Positions 1-8,842 of a stretch of DNA of 64,000 nt are shown here, piece after piece. The notes beneath the pieces are model-generated. The model had not been told where the DNA came from. It did no database searches and worked only from the letters and a program-made list of their open reading frames with translations. The stretch lies in assembly GCA_050176585.1 (NCBI GenBank), contig JBFXHX010000004.1:99576-163575 (forward strand), given 5' to 3'. Source of the DNA: CAYYWP01 sp050176585 (GTDB lineage Bacteria; Desulfobacterota; Binatia; HRBIN30; CADEER01). The first letter of the stretch is position 1, and every line of letters begins with the position of its first letter. The translations under genes were made by a program, and so were the position numbers.

Positions 1-612
1 CCCGACGGCGCTCTTCGGCTCGATGTACGCCTGGTACTGCCGCTGCACGACGTACTCGTCCTCGATCACCCGATGCGCCGAGGCGAATGCGGCATCGACC
101 CCTTCGGGATCGGAGATCGTTTCGGCGGCGACATTCCGATAGCGCGGGAAATCCTCGGCCAACGCCGGCTGATAGCTCTTCCAATCGGGATGGATCAGCG
201 GAGCGTCCGGCTCCATCGCCTTGCGCAGATCCACCACGGCGGGCGTCTCTTCGATTTCGAGCTCGATCGCCGCCACTGCGGCGCGCGCCTGCGCCAGCGT
301 ATCGGCCGCCACTGCCGCGATCGGCTCGCCTTCGTAGCGCACGATCTCGGATGCGAACAGGCGCTGCTCGCGCAAGACCCATCCGGCGCGGGTGTCCGGG
401 GCGTCCTCAGCGGTGACCACGGCGCGCACGCCCGGGCACGCCGCGGCTTTGGCCGTATTCAGCTTCTTGATGCGCCCGGAGCTGACCGGCGAGCGCAGTA
501 GCGCGCCCCAGATCATCCCGGGTTCGACGTGGTCGACCCCGTAGGTCGCTTCACCGCGGACCTTGGCCAGTCCGTCGGAACGGGGAAGCCGCTCGCCGAT
601 GATCGCGCTCAT
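1..612 (-). CDS. Molybdenum hydroxylase large (molybdopterin) subunit, partial
   Basis: N-terminal 204 residues of a xanthine dehydrogenase/CO dehydrogenase-family large subunit, which carries the molybdopterin-cytosine dinucleotide site and oxidises the substrate. The ATG at 612 overlaps the stop of the small-subunit gene (ATGA), and the frame stays open to the window edge. The start resembles the family (MSAIIGERLPRSDGLAKVRG), followed by the a/b hammerhead region with YGVDHVEPGMIWGALLRSP and EGEPIAAVAADTLAQA. The active-site loop that separates true CO dehydrogenases from other hydroxylases lies beyond the window, so the substrate cannot be named. It is the third gene of a medium-small-large operon, the usual order of these enzymes. 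Confidence 0.9.
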   Translation of the reverse strand, partial: MSAIIGERLPRSDGLAKVRGEATYGVDHVEPGMIWGALLRSPVSSGRIKKLNTAKAAACPGVRAVVTAEDAPDTRAGWVLREQRLFASEIVRYEGEPIAAVAADTLAQARAAVAAIELEIEETPAVVDLRKAMEPDAPLIHPDWKSYQPALAEDFPRYRNVAAETISDPEGVDAAFASAHRVIEDEYVVQRQYQAYIEPKSAVG

Positions 613-1076
613 GAGTTCGCCCTCCCGGCCACCGCGGTGGTCACCGCGTCCAGTATCTGACTGTACCCCGTGCACCGGCAGATGTTTCCGGCCAGTGCGT
701 GGCGCACTTCGTCCTCCGTCGGCCGCGCCGTCTCGCGCAGCAGCGCCGTGAGCGTGACCACGAACCCCGGCGTGCAAAAGCCGCACTGCACGCCGCCGGC
801 GGCGACGAACGAGCGCTGGATCGCCTGCCCGACGTCGGTGGCCCAGAGGCCTTCCACCGTCTCCACGCTGCGGCCCGCCGCGGCCGCCGCGGCATAGATG
901 CACGAGTCGACCGGCATGCCGTCGACCAACACTGTGCACGCTCCGCATTCGCCTTCGTTGCAGCCTTCCTTGGTGCCGATGAGGTTCAGCCCATCGCGCA
1001 ACACGCCGAGGAGCGGTTCCGCGGGGTCCGCCTCGACCGAGACCTTGCGGCCGTTGACCGTGAAGGAAACCTCCAT
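609..1076 (-). CDS. Molybdenum hydroxylase small subunit, two [2Fe-2S] clusters
   Basis: 155-residue iron-sulfur subunit that passes electrons from the molybdenum centre to the FAD subunit. Both cluster motifs are visible: the plant-type ferredoxin motif GCNEGECGACTVLVDG near residue 40 and the four-helix-bundle motif with GVQCGFCTPG and NICRCTGY near residues 98-140. The start is set at the ATG at 1076 (MEVSFTVNG), which has an AAAGGAG site about 10 bases upstream. An in-frame GTG at 1085 overlaps the preceding stop but sits only one base from that ribosome-binding site. The stop overlaps the start of the large subunit, so the two are probably translationally coupled. Confidence 0.93.
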   Translation of the reverse strand: MEVSFTVNGRKVSVEADPAEPLLGVLRDGLNLIGTKEGCNEGECGACTVLVDGMPVDSCIYAAAAAAGRSVETVEGLWATDVGQAIQRSFVAAGGVQCGFCTPGFVVTLTALLRETARPTEDEVRHALAGNICRCTGYSQILDAVTTAVAGRANS

Positions 1077-1081
1077 GTTCG

Positions 1082-1948
1082 TCACACTCCTTTGCGCTGC
1101 ACACCGGCGCGCTCGGCGCAGTGGTCGACCGCGCGGCGCAACAACTGTGGGATCACGCGGCGGCGATAGCTCGCGGTGGCGCGGATGTCGTCGATCGGCG
1201 AGATGCTCTCGAGGATCGCGTCCGCCGCCGCACCGAGCGCGTCGCGCTCCGGTGCGCGGCCGCGCAACGCCGCTTCTGCCGCCGGGATGCGGAGCGCCGA
1301 CGGCGCCACCGAGGCGATGGCGATGCGGGCGTCCGATACGGTGCCGGCTTCATCGAACGCGAGCCGGGCGGCGAGGCCGACGATAGCGATCTCCATCGCA
1401 GCGCGGCGGCCTACTTTCAGATACACGTCGCCGGTGCGCTGGCCGGGCGGCGCGAGCGCGATCTCGGTCAGGAGCTCCTCCGGGCGCCGCGCCGTGGACC
1501 GTCGGCCGAGGATGAACTTCTGCAGTGGCAGCGTGCGCTGCCCTGCCCGGCTGCGCAGCGTCACCGCCGCGTCGTGCACGAGCAACGGCGGCACGATGTC
1601 CGCGGCCGGCGACGCGTTGCACACGTTGCCGCCGACGGTGCCGACCGCTTGCGTCTGCCAGCCTCCGACGGTGCGGGCGCCTTCGACGATGGCGGCGTAG
1701 CCGGCCGGGAGCTCTCCCTGCGCGAGCCGCAAGTGGGTGACGAGCGCCCCCAGGCGCACCGTCCCGTCGACCTGGATCGACTTCAACGCCTGCAGCCGCT
1801 CGATGTGCAGCAAGGTCTCGGGTTGGAGCTCCCGGCGCGCGAGCTGGATCATGACGTCGGTGCCTCCGGCGAGCACCTGCACGGTGCTCCCGAGCTCCTG
1901 TAGCGCGTCGAGCGCTTCCTCGATCGTATCCGCCGAGCGGAATTTCAT
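1082..1948 (-). CDS. Molybdenum hydroxylase medium (FAD-binding) subunit
   Basis: 288-residue FAD subunit of the same enzyme, first gene of the operon. The two FAD-binding signatures of the family are present: VLAGGTDVMIQLARR near residue 32 and TVGGNVCNASPAADIVPPLL near residue 100. The ATG at 1948 (MKFRSADTIEEALDAL) is the natural start. The frame stays open about 180 bases further upstream, but that part has no family resemblance. The gene is divergent from the tetR-RND cluster. Substrate unknown; CO, nicotinate, purine or aromatic aldehyde oxidation are all possible for this family. Confidence 0.92.
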   Translation of the reverse strand: MKFRSADTIEEALDALQELGSTVQVLAGGTDVMIQLARRELQPETLLHIERLQALKSIQVDGTVRLGALVTHLRLAQGELPAGYAAIVEGARTVGGWQTQAVGTVGGNVCNASPAADIVPPLLVHDAAVTLRSRAGQRTLPLQKFILGRRSTARRPEELLTEIALAPPGQRTGDVYLKVGRRAAMEIAIVGLAARLAFDEAGTVSDARIAIASVAPSALRIPAAEAALRGRAPERDALGAAADAILESISPIDDIRATASYRRRVIPQLLRRAVDHCAERAGVQRKGV

Positions 1949-2480
1949 CGTTGCGTCTCTCCGTGTTGCCCTGTCAACGGCCGAGGCCGCGGCATCCGCT
2001 CGTCCCGAGCGGAGCGGCGCACGGTCGATTTCGCTCATCGCCGAGAATGCAGTTGGCGGAGCGTCGATAGTACGCACGCGGGGGACGGTCAAACCGCGCG
2101 CGGCGGATGCGCCGGGCGCCCGTCCGCGCATCTAATGTCGCCGCCGCCCCTGTGGCGGCCCGGCGCGCGAAGCGCGCCTCTTCGTCGGGGCCCCCACGCA
2201 GAAGCACTGCACGACCGGGTGGCGTCATGGCGCGTTGCAGCGGCGTTTACGACCACGTGGTGGGGGACGCGAATTTCTCATGAGTACGTCCTCGGGGAGC
2301 CCGGCGATGCGTGCACCTGGCGGGCGTCGGCGCCCGTCGAACCGCGCCGCTCGAACCACAGGCGCCGGCGGACCGGCGCCCTCCAGGGCGGACTCGATCG
2401 GCGCTTACGGGATGAGCCGCACCCCGGGTGACACTGGGCGCTGCTCTGGCGCCTTCCAGCTTGCATAGCCTTGCTTCCCG
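1949..2480. other. Divergent intergenic region, no gene seen
   Basis: About 530 bases between the molybdenum hydroxylase operon (minus) and the tetR-RND operon (plus). Short open frames exist on both strands, but none has family resemblance or a convincing start. It must hold both promoters. The only clear signal is the operator pair immediately to the right. Confidence 0.6.
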
Positions 2481-2512
2481 ACCGTCCGGACGGTAACAAT
2501 CCGTCCAGACGG
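2481..2512. promoter_or_regulatory. Double palindromic operator upstream of tetR-RND operon
   Basis: A perfect 14-base palindrome ACCGTCCGGACGGT (2481-2494) is followed by a near copy CCGTCCAGACGG (2501-2512). The two centres are 19 bases apart, about two helical turns, so two regulator dimers could bind the same face or overlap. The site lies 53 bases upstream of the tetR start. Autoregulation by the adjacent TetR protein is the simplest reading (inference from position and symmetry). Confidence 0.75.
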
Positions 2513-2564
2513 CTCGGAAACCTCGCCCCAATTGCCGCGGGGGCCCCCAGACCCGAGGAACTGC

Positions 2565-3185
2565 ATGCTTCTAGACAGTATTCTGGACGCCGCCGAGGCG
2601 GTGGTCGTCCGGCATGGCATCGCCAACCTGACGCTGGACGCGGTCGCGGCCGAGGCGGGCGTAAGCAAGGGCGGGCTACTGCACCATTTCCCCGCCAAGG
2701 ACCGCCTGGTCGAGGCGCTGGTCAGGCGCTGCGCCGAGAACTGGCGGGCGTTCTACACCGACGCCTATGCGCGCACGCCGGAAGGACCGGGGCGCATGGC
2801 GCGGGCGCTACTGGAGTCTTGCCTTGCCGATAGCAAGGCCTGGACGGAGCAACTCCGGCGCAGCTCATCGGCCTGTTTCGCCGCGCTGGCGCAGAATCCG
2901 TCGCTGATTGAGCCCATGCGCGCCGTGTACAGCGACCTCCACCGGCGCATTGCGGAGGATAATCTGCCGCCCGGCGTGGGCGAGACGATCGTCGCGGTGC
3001 TCGATGGGCTTTGGCTCGACTGGGTGCTCGGGCTGATCCCGGTGGACGAAGCGCTGATGGCGCGGGTGCACGCGGCGCTCATCGTGCTCTTGACGCGCGT
3101 TGCGCCGGTGCGCGCGGCGCGGACGGCAAACACGGCACGTACGGCTAAGATGATCGCCGTCAAACCAACGGCGAGGCTGCGCTGA
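2565..3185 (+). CDS. TetR-family transcriptional repressor
   Basis: 206-residue TetR-type regulator. The N-terminal helix-turn-helix is clear: ILDAAEAVVVRHGIANLTLD, then AVAAEAGVSKGGLLHHFPAK at about residues 25-45. The C-terminal part is the variable ligand-binding domain, resembling the TetR_C domains of RND-pump regulators. Start chosen at the ATG at 2565 because a GAGGA site lies 7 bases upstream; a TTG at 2532 is in frame but has no such site. The stop (TGATG) overlaps the next gene's ATG by one base, so regulator and adaptor are coupled. It probably represses its own operon through the palindromes at 2481-2512. Confidence 0.92.
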   Translation: MLLDSILDAAEAVVVRHGIANLTLDAVAAEAGVSKGGLLHHFPAKDRLVEALVRRCAENWRAFYTDAYARTPEGPGRMARALLESCLADSKAWTEQLRRSSSACFAALAQNPSLIEPMRAVYSDLHRRIAEDNLPPGVGETIVAVLDGLWLDWVLGLIPVDEALMARVHAALIVLLTRVAPVRAARTANTARTAKMIAVKPTARLR

Positions 3186-4309
3186 TGAGTCGCCGCGGTT
3201 GGATCGGATCCATCGTGCTGCTGATGACCATCCTCGGAACCGGGGGTGGCCTGGTGGCATGGAAGTACTCTGCGCTGCAGGCGGCGAACGCCGCTTCTGC
3301 CAACCAGCCCGAGCACGTCGAGACGGTGGCGGTCGCGACGGCGAGGGAGTTCGCGCACAGCGATACGACGAGCTCCATCGGCACCGTGCTGGCGCTGCGC
3401 TCGATCACCTTACGCAACGAGCTGCCCGGCACCGTGCGCCACGTGATGCTCAACCCGGGGCATATCGTGGAGCCGGGCACCGTGCTCGTCGCGCTGGACG
3501 TCTCCGTCGAGCAAGCCGAGCTGAAGGCGCAGCAGGCGCAGGCGGCGCTGGCCGAGGCGACGCTCAAGCGCATGCAGCGCCTGAACCGGTTGGAAGCCGC
3601 GCCCGACGCCGAGCTGGATCGCGCGCTCGCCGAGCGCGATGTCGCGCTGGCGCAGATCGCGCGCACCAAGGCGATCATCGAGCGCAAGACGATCCGCGCG
3701 CCGTTCCGCGCGCGCGTCGGCATGGCGGACGTGCATCCCGGGCAATACCTGAACGAAGGCACCCAGCTCACCACGCTACAGGGCGTCGACGAGTTCGTGC
3801 ACGTGGACTTCACGGTCGCCCAGCAGATCGCCAGCGGGCTCAGGGACGGCGATCGCATCGAGATCGTCAGCGCCGGCAATGCCTCGCCAATCTCGGCGGA
3901 GATCGTCGCCATCGACGCGCGCGTCGACCCCGCGACTCGCAACGCGATGATCCGCGCGCGCATCGCCGGCAGCGACGCACCGGCGCCGGGTTCGTCCGTG
4001 CGGGTCCGCGTTCCGGTCGGCCCGGCGGTTTCCTCGGTGGCGATACCGGTGAGCGCGTTGCGCAAGGGGCCCACTGGTGATCACGTGTTCGTGATCCAGC
4101 CGGACAAAGACGGCAAACCCCGCGCCCACATGCGGCCGGTCGAGAGCGGCACGGTGCTCGGCGACGAGGTGATCATCCGCAACGGGGTCGCCGCCGGCGA
4201 GCAGGTCGCGGCGTCGGGATCGTTCAAGTTGCGCGAGTCGGTGCTGGTCGCCATCGCGGGCCCCCCGGCGGCGCAGCGCGCGGCGGATCCGGTAGAAGGC
4301 GCACGCTGA
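3185..4309 (+). CDS. RND efflux periplasmic adaptor (membrane fusion protein)
   Basis: 374-residue HlyD/AcrA-family adaptor that links an inner-membrane RND pump to an outer-membrane channel. An N-terminal membrane anchor (about residues 6-27, IVLLMTILGTGGGLVAW) precedes the lipoyl-like domain (ITLRNELPGTVRHVMLNPG), a short alpha-hairpin rich in Ala/Glu/Arg (residues 110-150), the second lipoyl half with IRAPFRARVG, and the beta-barrel domain. The ATG overlaps the tetR stop. The RND pump begins 20 bases downstream. No outer-membrane TolC-like gene is seen in the window, so the channel must be encoded elsewhere. Confidence 0.93.
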   Translation: MSRRGWIGSIVLLMTILGTGGGLVAWKYSALQAANAASANQPEHVETVAVATAREFAHSDTTSSIGTVLALRSITLRNELPGTVRHVMLNPGHIVEPGTVLVALDVSVEQAELKAQQAQAALAEATLKRMQRLNRLEAAPDAELDRALAERDVALAQIARTKAIIERKTIRAPFRARVGMADVHPGQYLNEGTQLTTLQGVDEFVHVDFTVAQQIASGLRDGDRIEIVSAGNASPISAEIVAIDARVDPATRNAMIRARIAGSDAPAPGSSVRVRVPVGPAVSSVAIPVSALRKGPTGDHVFVIQPDKDGKPRAHMRPVESGTVLGDEVIIRNGVAAGEQVAASGSFKLRESVLVAIAGPPAAQRAADPVEGAR

Positions 4310-4329
4310 GCGCCACTGCGCGGCGGCAG

Positions 4330-7300
4330 ATGGACATGCGTTCGTTCACCGACGTCTTCATTAAGCACCCCGTCCTGGCGGTGGTCGTCAACCTGGTGAT
4401 CCTCATCGTCGGGTGGCGCAGCTTGATGAGCCTTCCGATCCAGCAGTATCCGAAGATTGAGAGCTCGACGATCATCATCACCACGATCTACGTCGGCGCC
4501 AGCGCCGAGACCGTGCGCGGATTCCTCACCACGCCGATCGAGCGCGCGGTGTCCGCGATCAGCGGCGTCGATTACATCGAGTCGACCAGCCGGGCCGGCG
4601 TGAGCACGGTCACGGTGCGCCTGAAGTTGAACCACAACAGCACCGCGGGACTCGCCGAGGTGACCGCGCGTTTGCAGCAGGTCCGCAGCGAGCTGCCGGA
4701 AGAAGCGGAGCCGCCCGTCGTGGAGGTGCAACGGGCCGATCGGCCGTACGGCACGTTCTACATCAGCTTCTCGTCCTCCGAGCGGAGCGTGCCCGCGGTC
4801 ACCGACTGGCTCGTCCGCACGTTGCAGCCCCACTTCTCCACCATACCCGGGGTGCAGCGCATCACGATCGAGGGTGGCCGGCAGATCGCGATGCGCGTGT
4901 GGATTGACCCCGACCGCCTCGCGGCGCTCAACCTCTCGCCCGGCGACGTCCACGGCGCTCTGCAGCGCAACAACTACCTCGCCGCCGTCGGCCAGACGAA
5001 GGGCAACCTCGTCCAGGTGAACCTGCTCGCCAACACCGATCTGCGCTCGGCCCAGGAGTTCAAGGACCTGATCGTCGCCGAGCGCGATGGGTCCATCGTG
5101 CGCCTAAGCGACGTGGCGCGCGTCGAGCTCGGCGCCGAGGAAGCCGAGATGGTCGCCAAGCTCGATGAGCGGGAGGGGGTCTACCTCGGCGTGTTCCCGA
5201 TGGTGGGGTCGAACGAGATCGAAGTCGCGCACCGGCTGCGCGCCGAGATGGCACGCATCGAGCCCACGCTGCCGAAAGACATCCACATGCGCCTCGCCTT
5301 CGACGGCGCGCAGTTCATGGAGGAGGCGCTGACGGAGATCACCAAGACCCTGGTGGAGACGATCATCATCGTCGGTCTGGTGGTGTTCCTGTTCATGGGC
5401 TCGGTGCGCACGGCGCTGGTGCCGCTCGTCGCAATGCCGGTCTCGCTGGTCGGCGCCGGCATCGTCATGCTCGCCTTCGGCTTCAGCCTGAACCTCCTGA
5501 CGATCCTCGCCATCGTGCTGTCGGTCGGACTGGTGGTCGACGACGCCATCGTGGTGGTCGAAAACGTGGAGCGGCACGTCCAGCTCGGCAAATCGCGTAT
5601 GGAGGCGGCGCTGGCCGGTGCGCGAGAGCTCATCGGACCGATCGTCGCGATGACGATCACCCTTGCGACCGTGTATGCGCCGATCGGCTTCCAGGGCGGT
5701 TTGACCGGCTCGCTGTTTCTCGAATTCGCGATCACGCTCGCCGCCGCTGTGGTGGTATCCGGCTTCGTCGCCCTCACGCTGTCTCCGGTCATGAGCTCGT
5801 ACTTCGTGCATCCGCATGGGCAGGAGGGCCGGCTGACCGCGCTGGTGGATCGCGGCTTCAACCTCGTCCGCCGCGTCTATGCGCGGCTGCTCGACGCGGC
5901 ACTCGAGATGCGCTGGGCGATCGTCGCGGGCGCGCTGCTCGTCATGGCGGCGGCCTGGCCCCTGTATACGTTCTCGGGGCGGGAGCTGGCGCCGGTTGAG
6001 GATCAGAGCCACATCAGCCTGTTCCTCGAGGCCTCTCCCGATGCATCACTCGCCGCCACGAACCGCGAATCGTTGAAGGTGGTGAAAGCCGTCAAGGTGC
6101 TGCCCGAGGCCGAGGAGATGTGGTCGATGGTGTCGCACTGGGGCGGCTTCGGCGGCATCGACATGCACAGCTGGAAGCAGCGGGGTCGCTCGACCCACGA
6201 GATGTACGGCGAGGTGTTCGGCATCGTGTCGCAGATCCCCGGCTTGCGCGTGTTCCCGCGGCTGGACCCGCCGCTCCCGAACCCCGGCCAGTATGACGTC
6301 GAGCTCGTCCTGCAGAGCGACGCATCGGCTGAGCAGATGCTCGACTTGACCGAGGCGGTGATGGCCGCCGGCTGGCAGAGCGGGAAATTCCTCTACGTCG
6401 ACACCGATCTGAAGATCGATCTGCCCGAAGCGCGCGTGGTGCTCGACCGCGAGCAGGTCGCCGATCTCGGGCTCGACCTGGCCAGCATCGCCCAGGAGCT
6501 CGGCACGCTGCTCGGCGGAAACTACGTGAACCGGTTCAACTTCTTCGAGCGCAGCTACAAGGTGATCCCGCAGATCGGGGACGCCGACCGCGCGACCGTC
6601 GCGCCGTTGCTCGACCTGAAGATCAAAACGCCCGACGGCGAGCTGGTTCCGGTGTCCACCTTCACGCGCATCGAGACGAGCACCGCGCCGCGCACCTTGA
6701 ACCGCTTCCAGCAACGCAATGCGGTGCGCGTGTTCGGCGGCGTGAAGCCCGGTGTGACGAAGGAAGAGGGCCTGCGCGTCCTCGAAGAGGCCGCGCTCGG
6801 CGCGAGCGGCCCCGCCATCGCGCTCGATCACGCCGGCGAGTCGCGGCAGATCCGCCGCGAAGGCGGAGCCCTGACCGTGACGCTCGGGTTCGCCGTCGTG
6901 CTCATCTATCTGGTGCTGGCGGCCCAGTTCCACAGCTTCCGCGATCCGCTGATCGTGCTCCTCGGTTCCGTGCCGCTGGCGATCTCCGGCGCGCTGGTGT
7001 TCAGCTTCCTCGACCTCACGACGCTGAACATCTACTCGCAGGTAGGGCTCATCACGCTGGTGGGATTGATCGCGAAGAACGGGATCTTGATCGTCGAGTT
7101 CGCCAACACGCTGCAGCAGCGGGGCCTCTCGAAGCTCGACGCGCTCCGCGAAGCGTCGTTGACACGGCTGCGGCCGGTGCTGATGACCTCGGCTGCGACC
7201 GTATTCGGGCACCTGCCGCTGGTGCTCGTGTCGGGACCGGGGGCCGAGGCGCGGAACAGCATCGGCACCGTGCTGGTCGCGGGCATGACCGTCGGCACGG

Positions 7301-7431
7301 TGTTCACGCTGTTCGTCGTCCCCGTCTTCTATTCGCTCATCGCCGCGCAGCACCAACCGAGCCCCGCCCACCAGCCGATACCGGACGACGGTGGCTCGAT
7401 CGAAGGCGCGGCGCTCGGAACGCCGAGATAG
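4330..7431 (+). CDS. RND efflux pump, HAE1 (AcrB-like) inner-membrane subunit
   Basis: 1033-residue resistance-nodulation-division transporter that exports hydrophobic compounds using the proton gradient. It has the N-terminal membrane helix after MRSFTDVFIKHPVLAVVVNL, a large periplasmic loop, the TM2-TM6 bundle, a second loop and the C-terminal bundle. The proton-relay acidic pair in TM4 is present (D404, D405 in GLVVDDAIVVVENVERH). GLIAKNGILIVEFAN in the second half is also typical. Length is normal for the family. ATG at 4330, with a second in-frame ATG two codons on. Substrate not predictable, but the TetR control suggests induction by its own substrate. Confidence 0.95.
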   Translation: MDMRSFTDVFIKHPVLAVVVNLVILIVGWRSLMSLPIQQYPKIESSTIIITTIYVGASAETVRGFLTTPIERAVSAISGVDYIESTSRAGVSTVTVRLKLNHNSTAGLAEVTARLQQVRSELPEEAEPPVVEVQRADRPYGTFYISFSSSERSVPAVTDWLVRTLQPHFSTIPGVQRITIEGGRQIAMRVWIDPDRLAALNLSPGDVHGALQRNNYLAAVGQTKGNLVQVNLLANTDLRSAQEFKDLIVAERDGSIVRLSDVARVELGAEEAEMVAKLDEREGVYLGVFPMVGSNEIEVAHRLRAEMARIEPTLPKDIHMRLAFDGAQFMEEALTEITKTLVETIIIVGLVVFLFMGSVRTALVPLVAMPVSLVGAGIVMLAFGFSLNLLTILAIVLSVGLVVDDAIVVVENVERHVQLGKSRMEAALAGARELIGPIVAMTITLATVYAPIGFQGGLTGSLFLEFAITLAAAVVVSGFVALTLSPVMSSYFVHPHGQEGRLTALVDRGFNLVRRVYARLLDAALEMRWAIVAGALLVMAAAWPLYTFSGRELAPVEDQSHISLFLEASPDASLAATNRESLKVVKAVKVLPEAEEMWSMVSHWGGFGGIDMHSWKQRGRSTHEMYGEVFGIVSQIPGLRVFPRLDPPLPNPGQYDVELVLQSDASAEQMLDLTEAVMAAGWQSGKFLYVDTDLKIDLPEARVVLDREQVADLGLDLASIAQELGTLLGGNYVNRFNFFERSYKVIPQIGDADRATVAPLLDLKIKTPDGELVPVSTFTRIETSTAPRTLNRFQQRNAVRVFGGVKPGVTKEEGLRVLEEAALGASGPAIALDHAGESRQIRREGGALTVTLGFAVVLIYLVLAAQFHSFRDPLIVLLGSVPLAISGALVFSFLDLTTLNIYSQVGLITLVGLIAKNGILIVEFANTLQQRGLSKLDALREASLTRLRPVLMTSAATVFGHLPLVLVSGPGAEARNSIGTVLVAGMTVGTVFTLFVVPVFYSLIAAQHQPSPAHQPIPDDGGSIEGAALGTPR

Positions 7432-7583
7432 CTCGACACTTGTCGCAAACCCTCAGGCATCGTATGCCGCCGTCGCATCACACCGGTTCTCGGGGCTGCT
7501 TTTTGGCCGCGTTGCTTCATGATCATGGAGATGGACATCGGGCGATCATCTGATCAGTGATACGGAGGGAGGGCCGACGACCC

Positions 7584-8771
7584 ATGAGCTCGATCATTCA
7601 AGAACGGCTCGGGCGCGACGGAGGTAGCTTCGCGGATGCCGTAAAGCCGCTGAGTCACGCGTGGACGCTGCCGCCGTGGTGCTACACGTCGCGCGAATTC
7701 TACGACTTCGAGGTGCGGAACGTTTTGATGAACGACTGGGTATGCGTGGGCCGCGCCGATCAGGTTCCGAAGCCGGGCGATTACATGACCATGCGGCTTT
7801 TTGGCGAGCCGTTGGTGGTCGTGCGCGACCTCGACGGCCAGGTCCGCGTGCTGTCGACGGTCTGCCGTCACCGCGGCATGGAGGTCGTGCAAGGACAGGG
7901 CAACCTCCGCAATTTCGAGTGCCCGTACCACGCGTGGACTTACTCCCTGCGCGGCGAGCTGATGGGTGCCCCCGAGATGGGCAAGAGCGCCGGCTTCGAC
8001 CGCAAGAGCTGCGCGCTGCCATCGCTGCCGCTGGAACAGTGGGAGGGATTCCTGTTCGTCAACCTCGACGGCACCGCGGCGCCACTCGCGCCGAGGCTGG
8101 CGCCGCTCTCTGAGCAGATCCGCAACTGGCGGCCGAGTGAGATGCAGGCGCTGCCACCGCTGGTCTACGAATGCCCGTGGAACTGGAAGGTGATGGTCGA
8201 GAACTTCATCGAGTGCTACCACCACCTCGGTCTGCATCGGCAGTCGATCGAGCCCGCGATGCCGGGGCGGATGACGTGGACGGAGGAGTGGAACGGCCAG
8301 TGGGTGATCGTGCACCTGCCGACCGTGAACGAACAGGTGGGGCTGTCGGGCGACAAGGGCCTCAGCAGCGACACGCCGTTCCCGACCATCCAGACGCTGG
8401 ACGCGCAACAGCGCCGGGAGGGCGTGATCGTGGTCGTCTTGCCGATACAGCTGATGTTCATGCTGCCCGACAGCATGGTCTACTACCACGTGTTTCCGGA
8501 GGACGTGGATCGCATCACGCTGCGGATCACCGTCTGCGTGCCGCCGGAGAGCCGCGCGCTGCCGGATTTCGAGAGCCGCTTCCAGATGGCGATCAAGGGC
8601 ATCGAGACCTTCAATAGCGAAGACATGCAGGCGTGTGCCTCGGTACAGCGAGGACTGTCGTCGCGCTACGCGGCGCCGGGCCGCTACAGCCACCTGGAAG
8701 ATCCGGTATGGCAGGTGGGCCGGTTCGTCGCCGAGCGCATCCAGGCGGCTCTGCGAACGGCCGCCGCCTGA
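7584..8771 (+). CDS. Rieske non-heme iron oxygenase, alpha subunit
   Basis: 395-residue ring-hydroxylating/demethylating oxygenase alpha subunit. The Rieske [2Fe-2S] ligands are C94-x-H96 (VCRHRG) and C113-x2-H116 (CPYHAWTY). The mononuclear iron site is ENFIECYHHLGLH with H213 and H218. This spacing resembles the choline/carnitine monooxygenase and aromatic dioxygenase group. ATG at 7584 chosen because a strong GGAGGGAGGG site lies 7564-7573; an upstream in-frame GTG (7557) precedes that site. No ferredoxin or reductase gene is adjacent, so electrons must come from elsewhere. The LLM flavoprotein 71 bases downstream is probably co-transcribed. Confidence 0.92.
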   Translation: MSSIIQERLGRDGGSFADAVKPLSHAWTLPPWCYTSREFYDFEVRNVLMNDWVCVGRADQVPKPGDYMTMRLFGEPLVVVRDLDGQVRVLSTVCRHRGMEVVQGQGNLRNFECPYHAWTYSLRGELMGAPEMGKSAGFDRKSCALPSLPLEQWEGFLFVNLDGTAAPLAPRLAPLSEQIRNWRPSEMQALPPLVYECPWNWKVMVENFIECYHHLGLHRQSIEPAMPGRMTWTEEWNGQWVIVHLPTVNEQVGLSGDKGLSSDTPFPTIQTLDAQQRREGVIVVVLPIQLMFMLPDSMVYYHVFPEDVDRITLRITVCVPPESRALPDFESRFQMAIKGIETFNSEDMQACASVQRGLSSRYAAPGRYSHLEDPVWQVGRFVAERIQAALRTAAA

Positions 8772-8842
8772 GCCAGCGGAGCTCCGTGCGAGACGCTGCG
8801 CCGCGGATGTCACCGCGGCGCGGCGATGAGGAGACCTGTCAC

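Noticed and set aside
1..1948. Calling the molybdenum hydroxylase an aerobic CO dehydrogenase
   Set aside because: The diagnostic active-site loop of the large subunit is outside the window.
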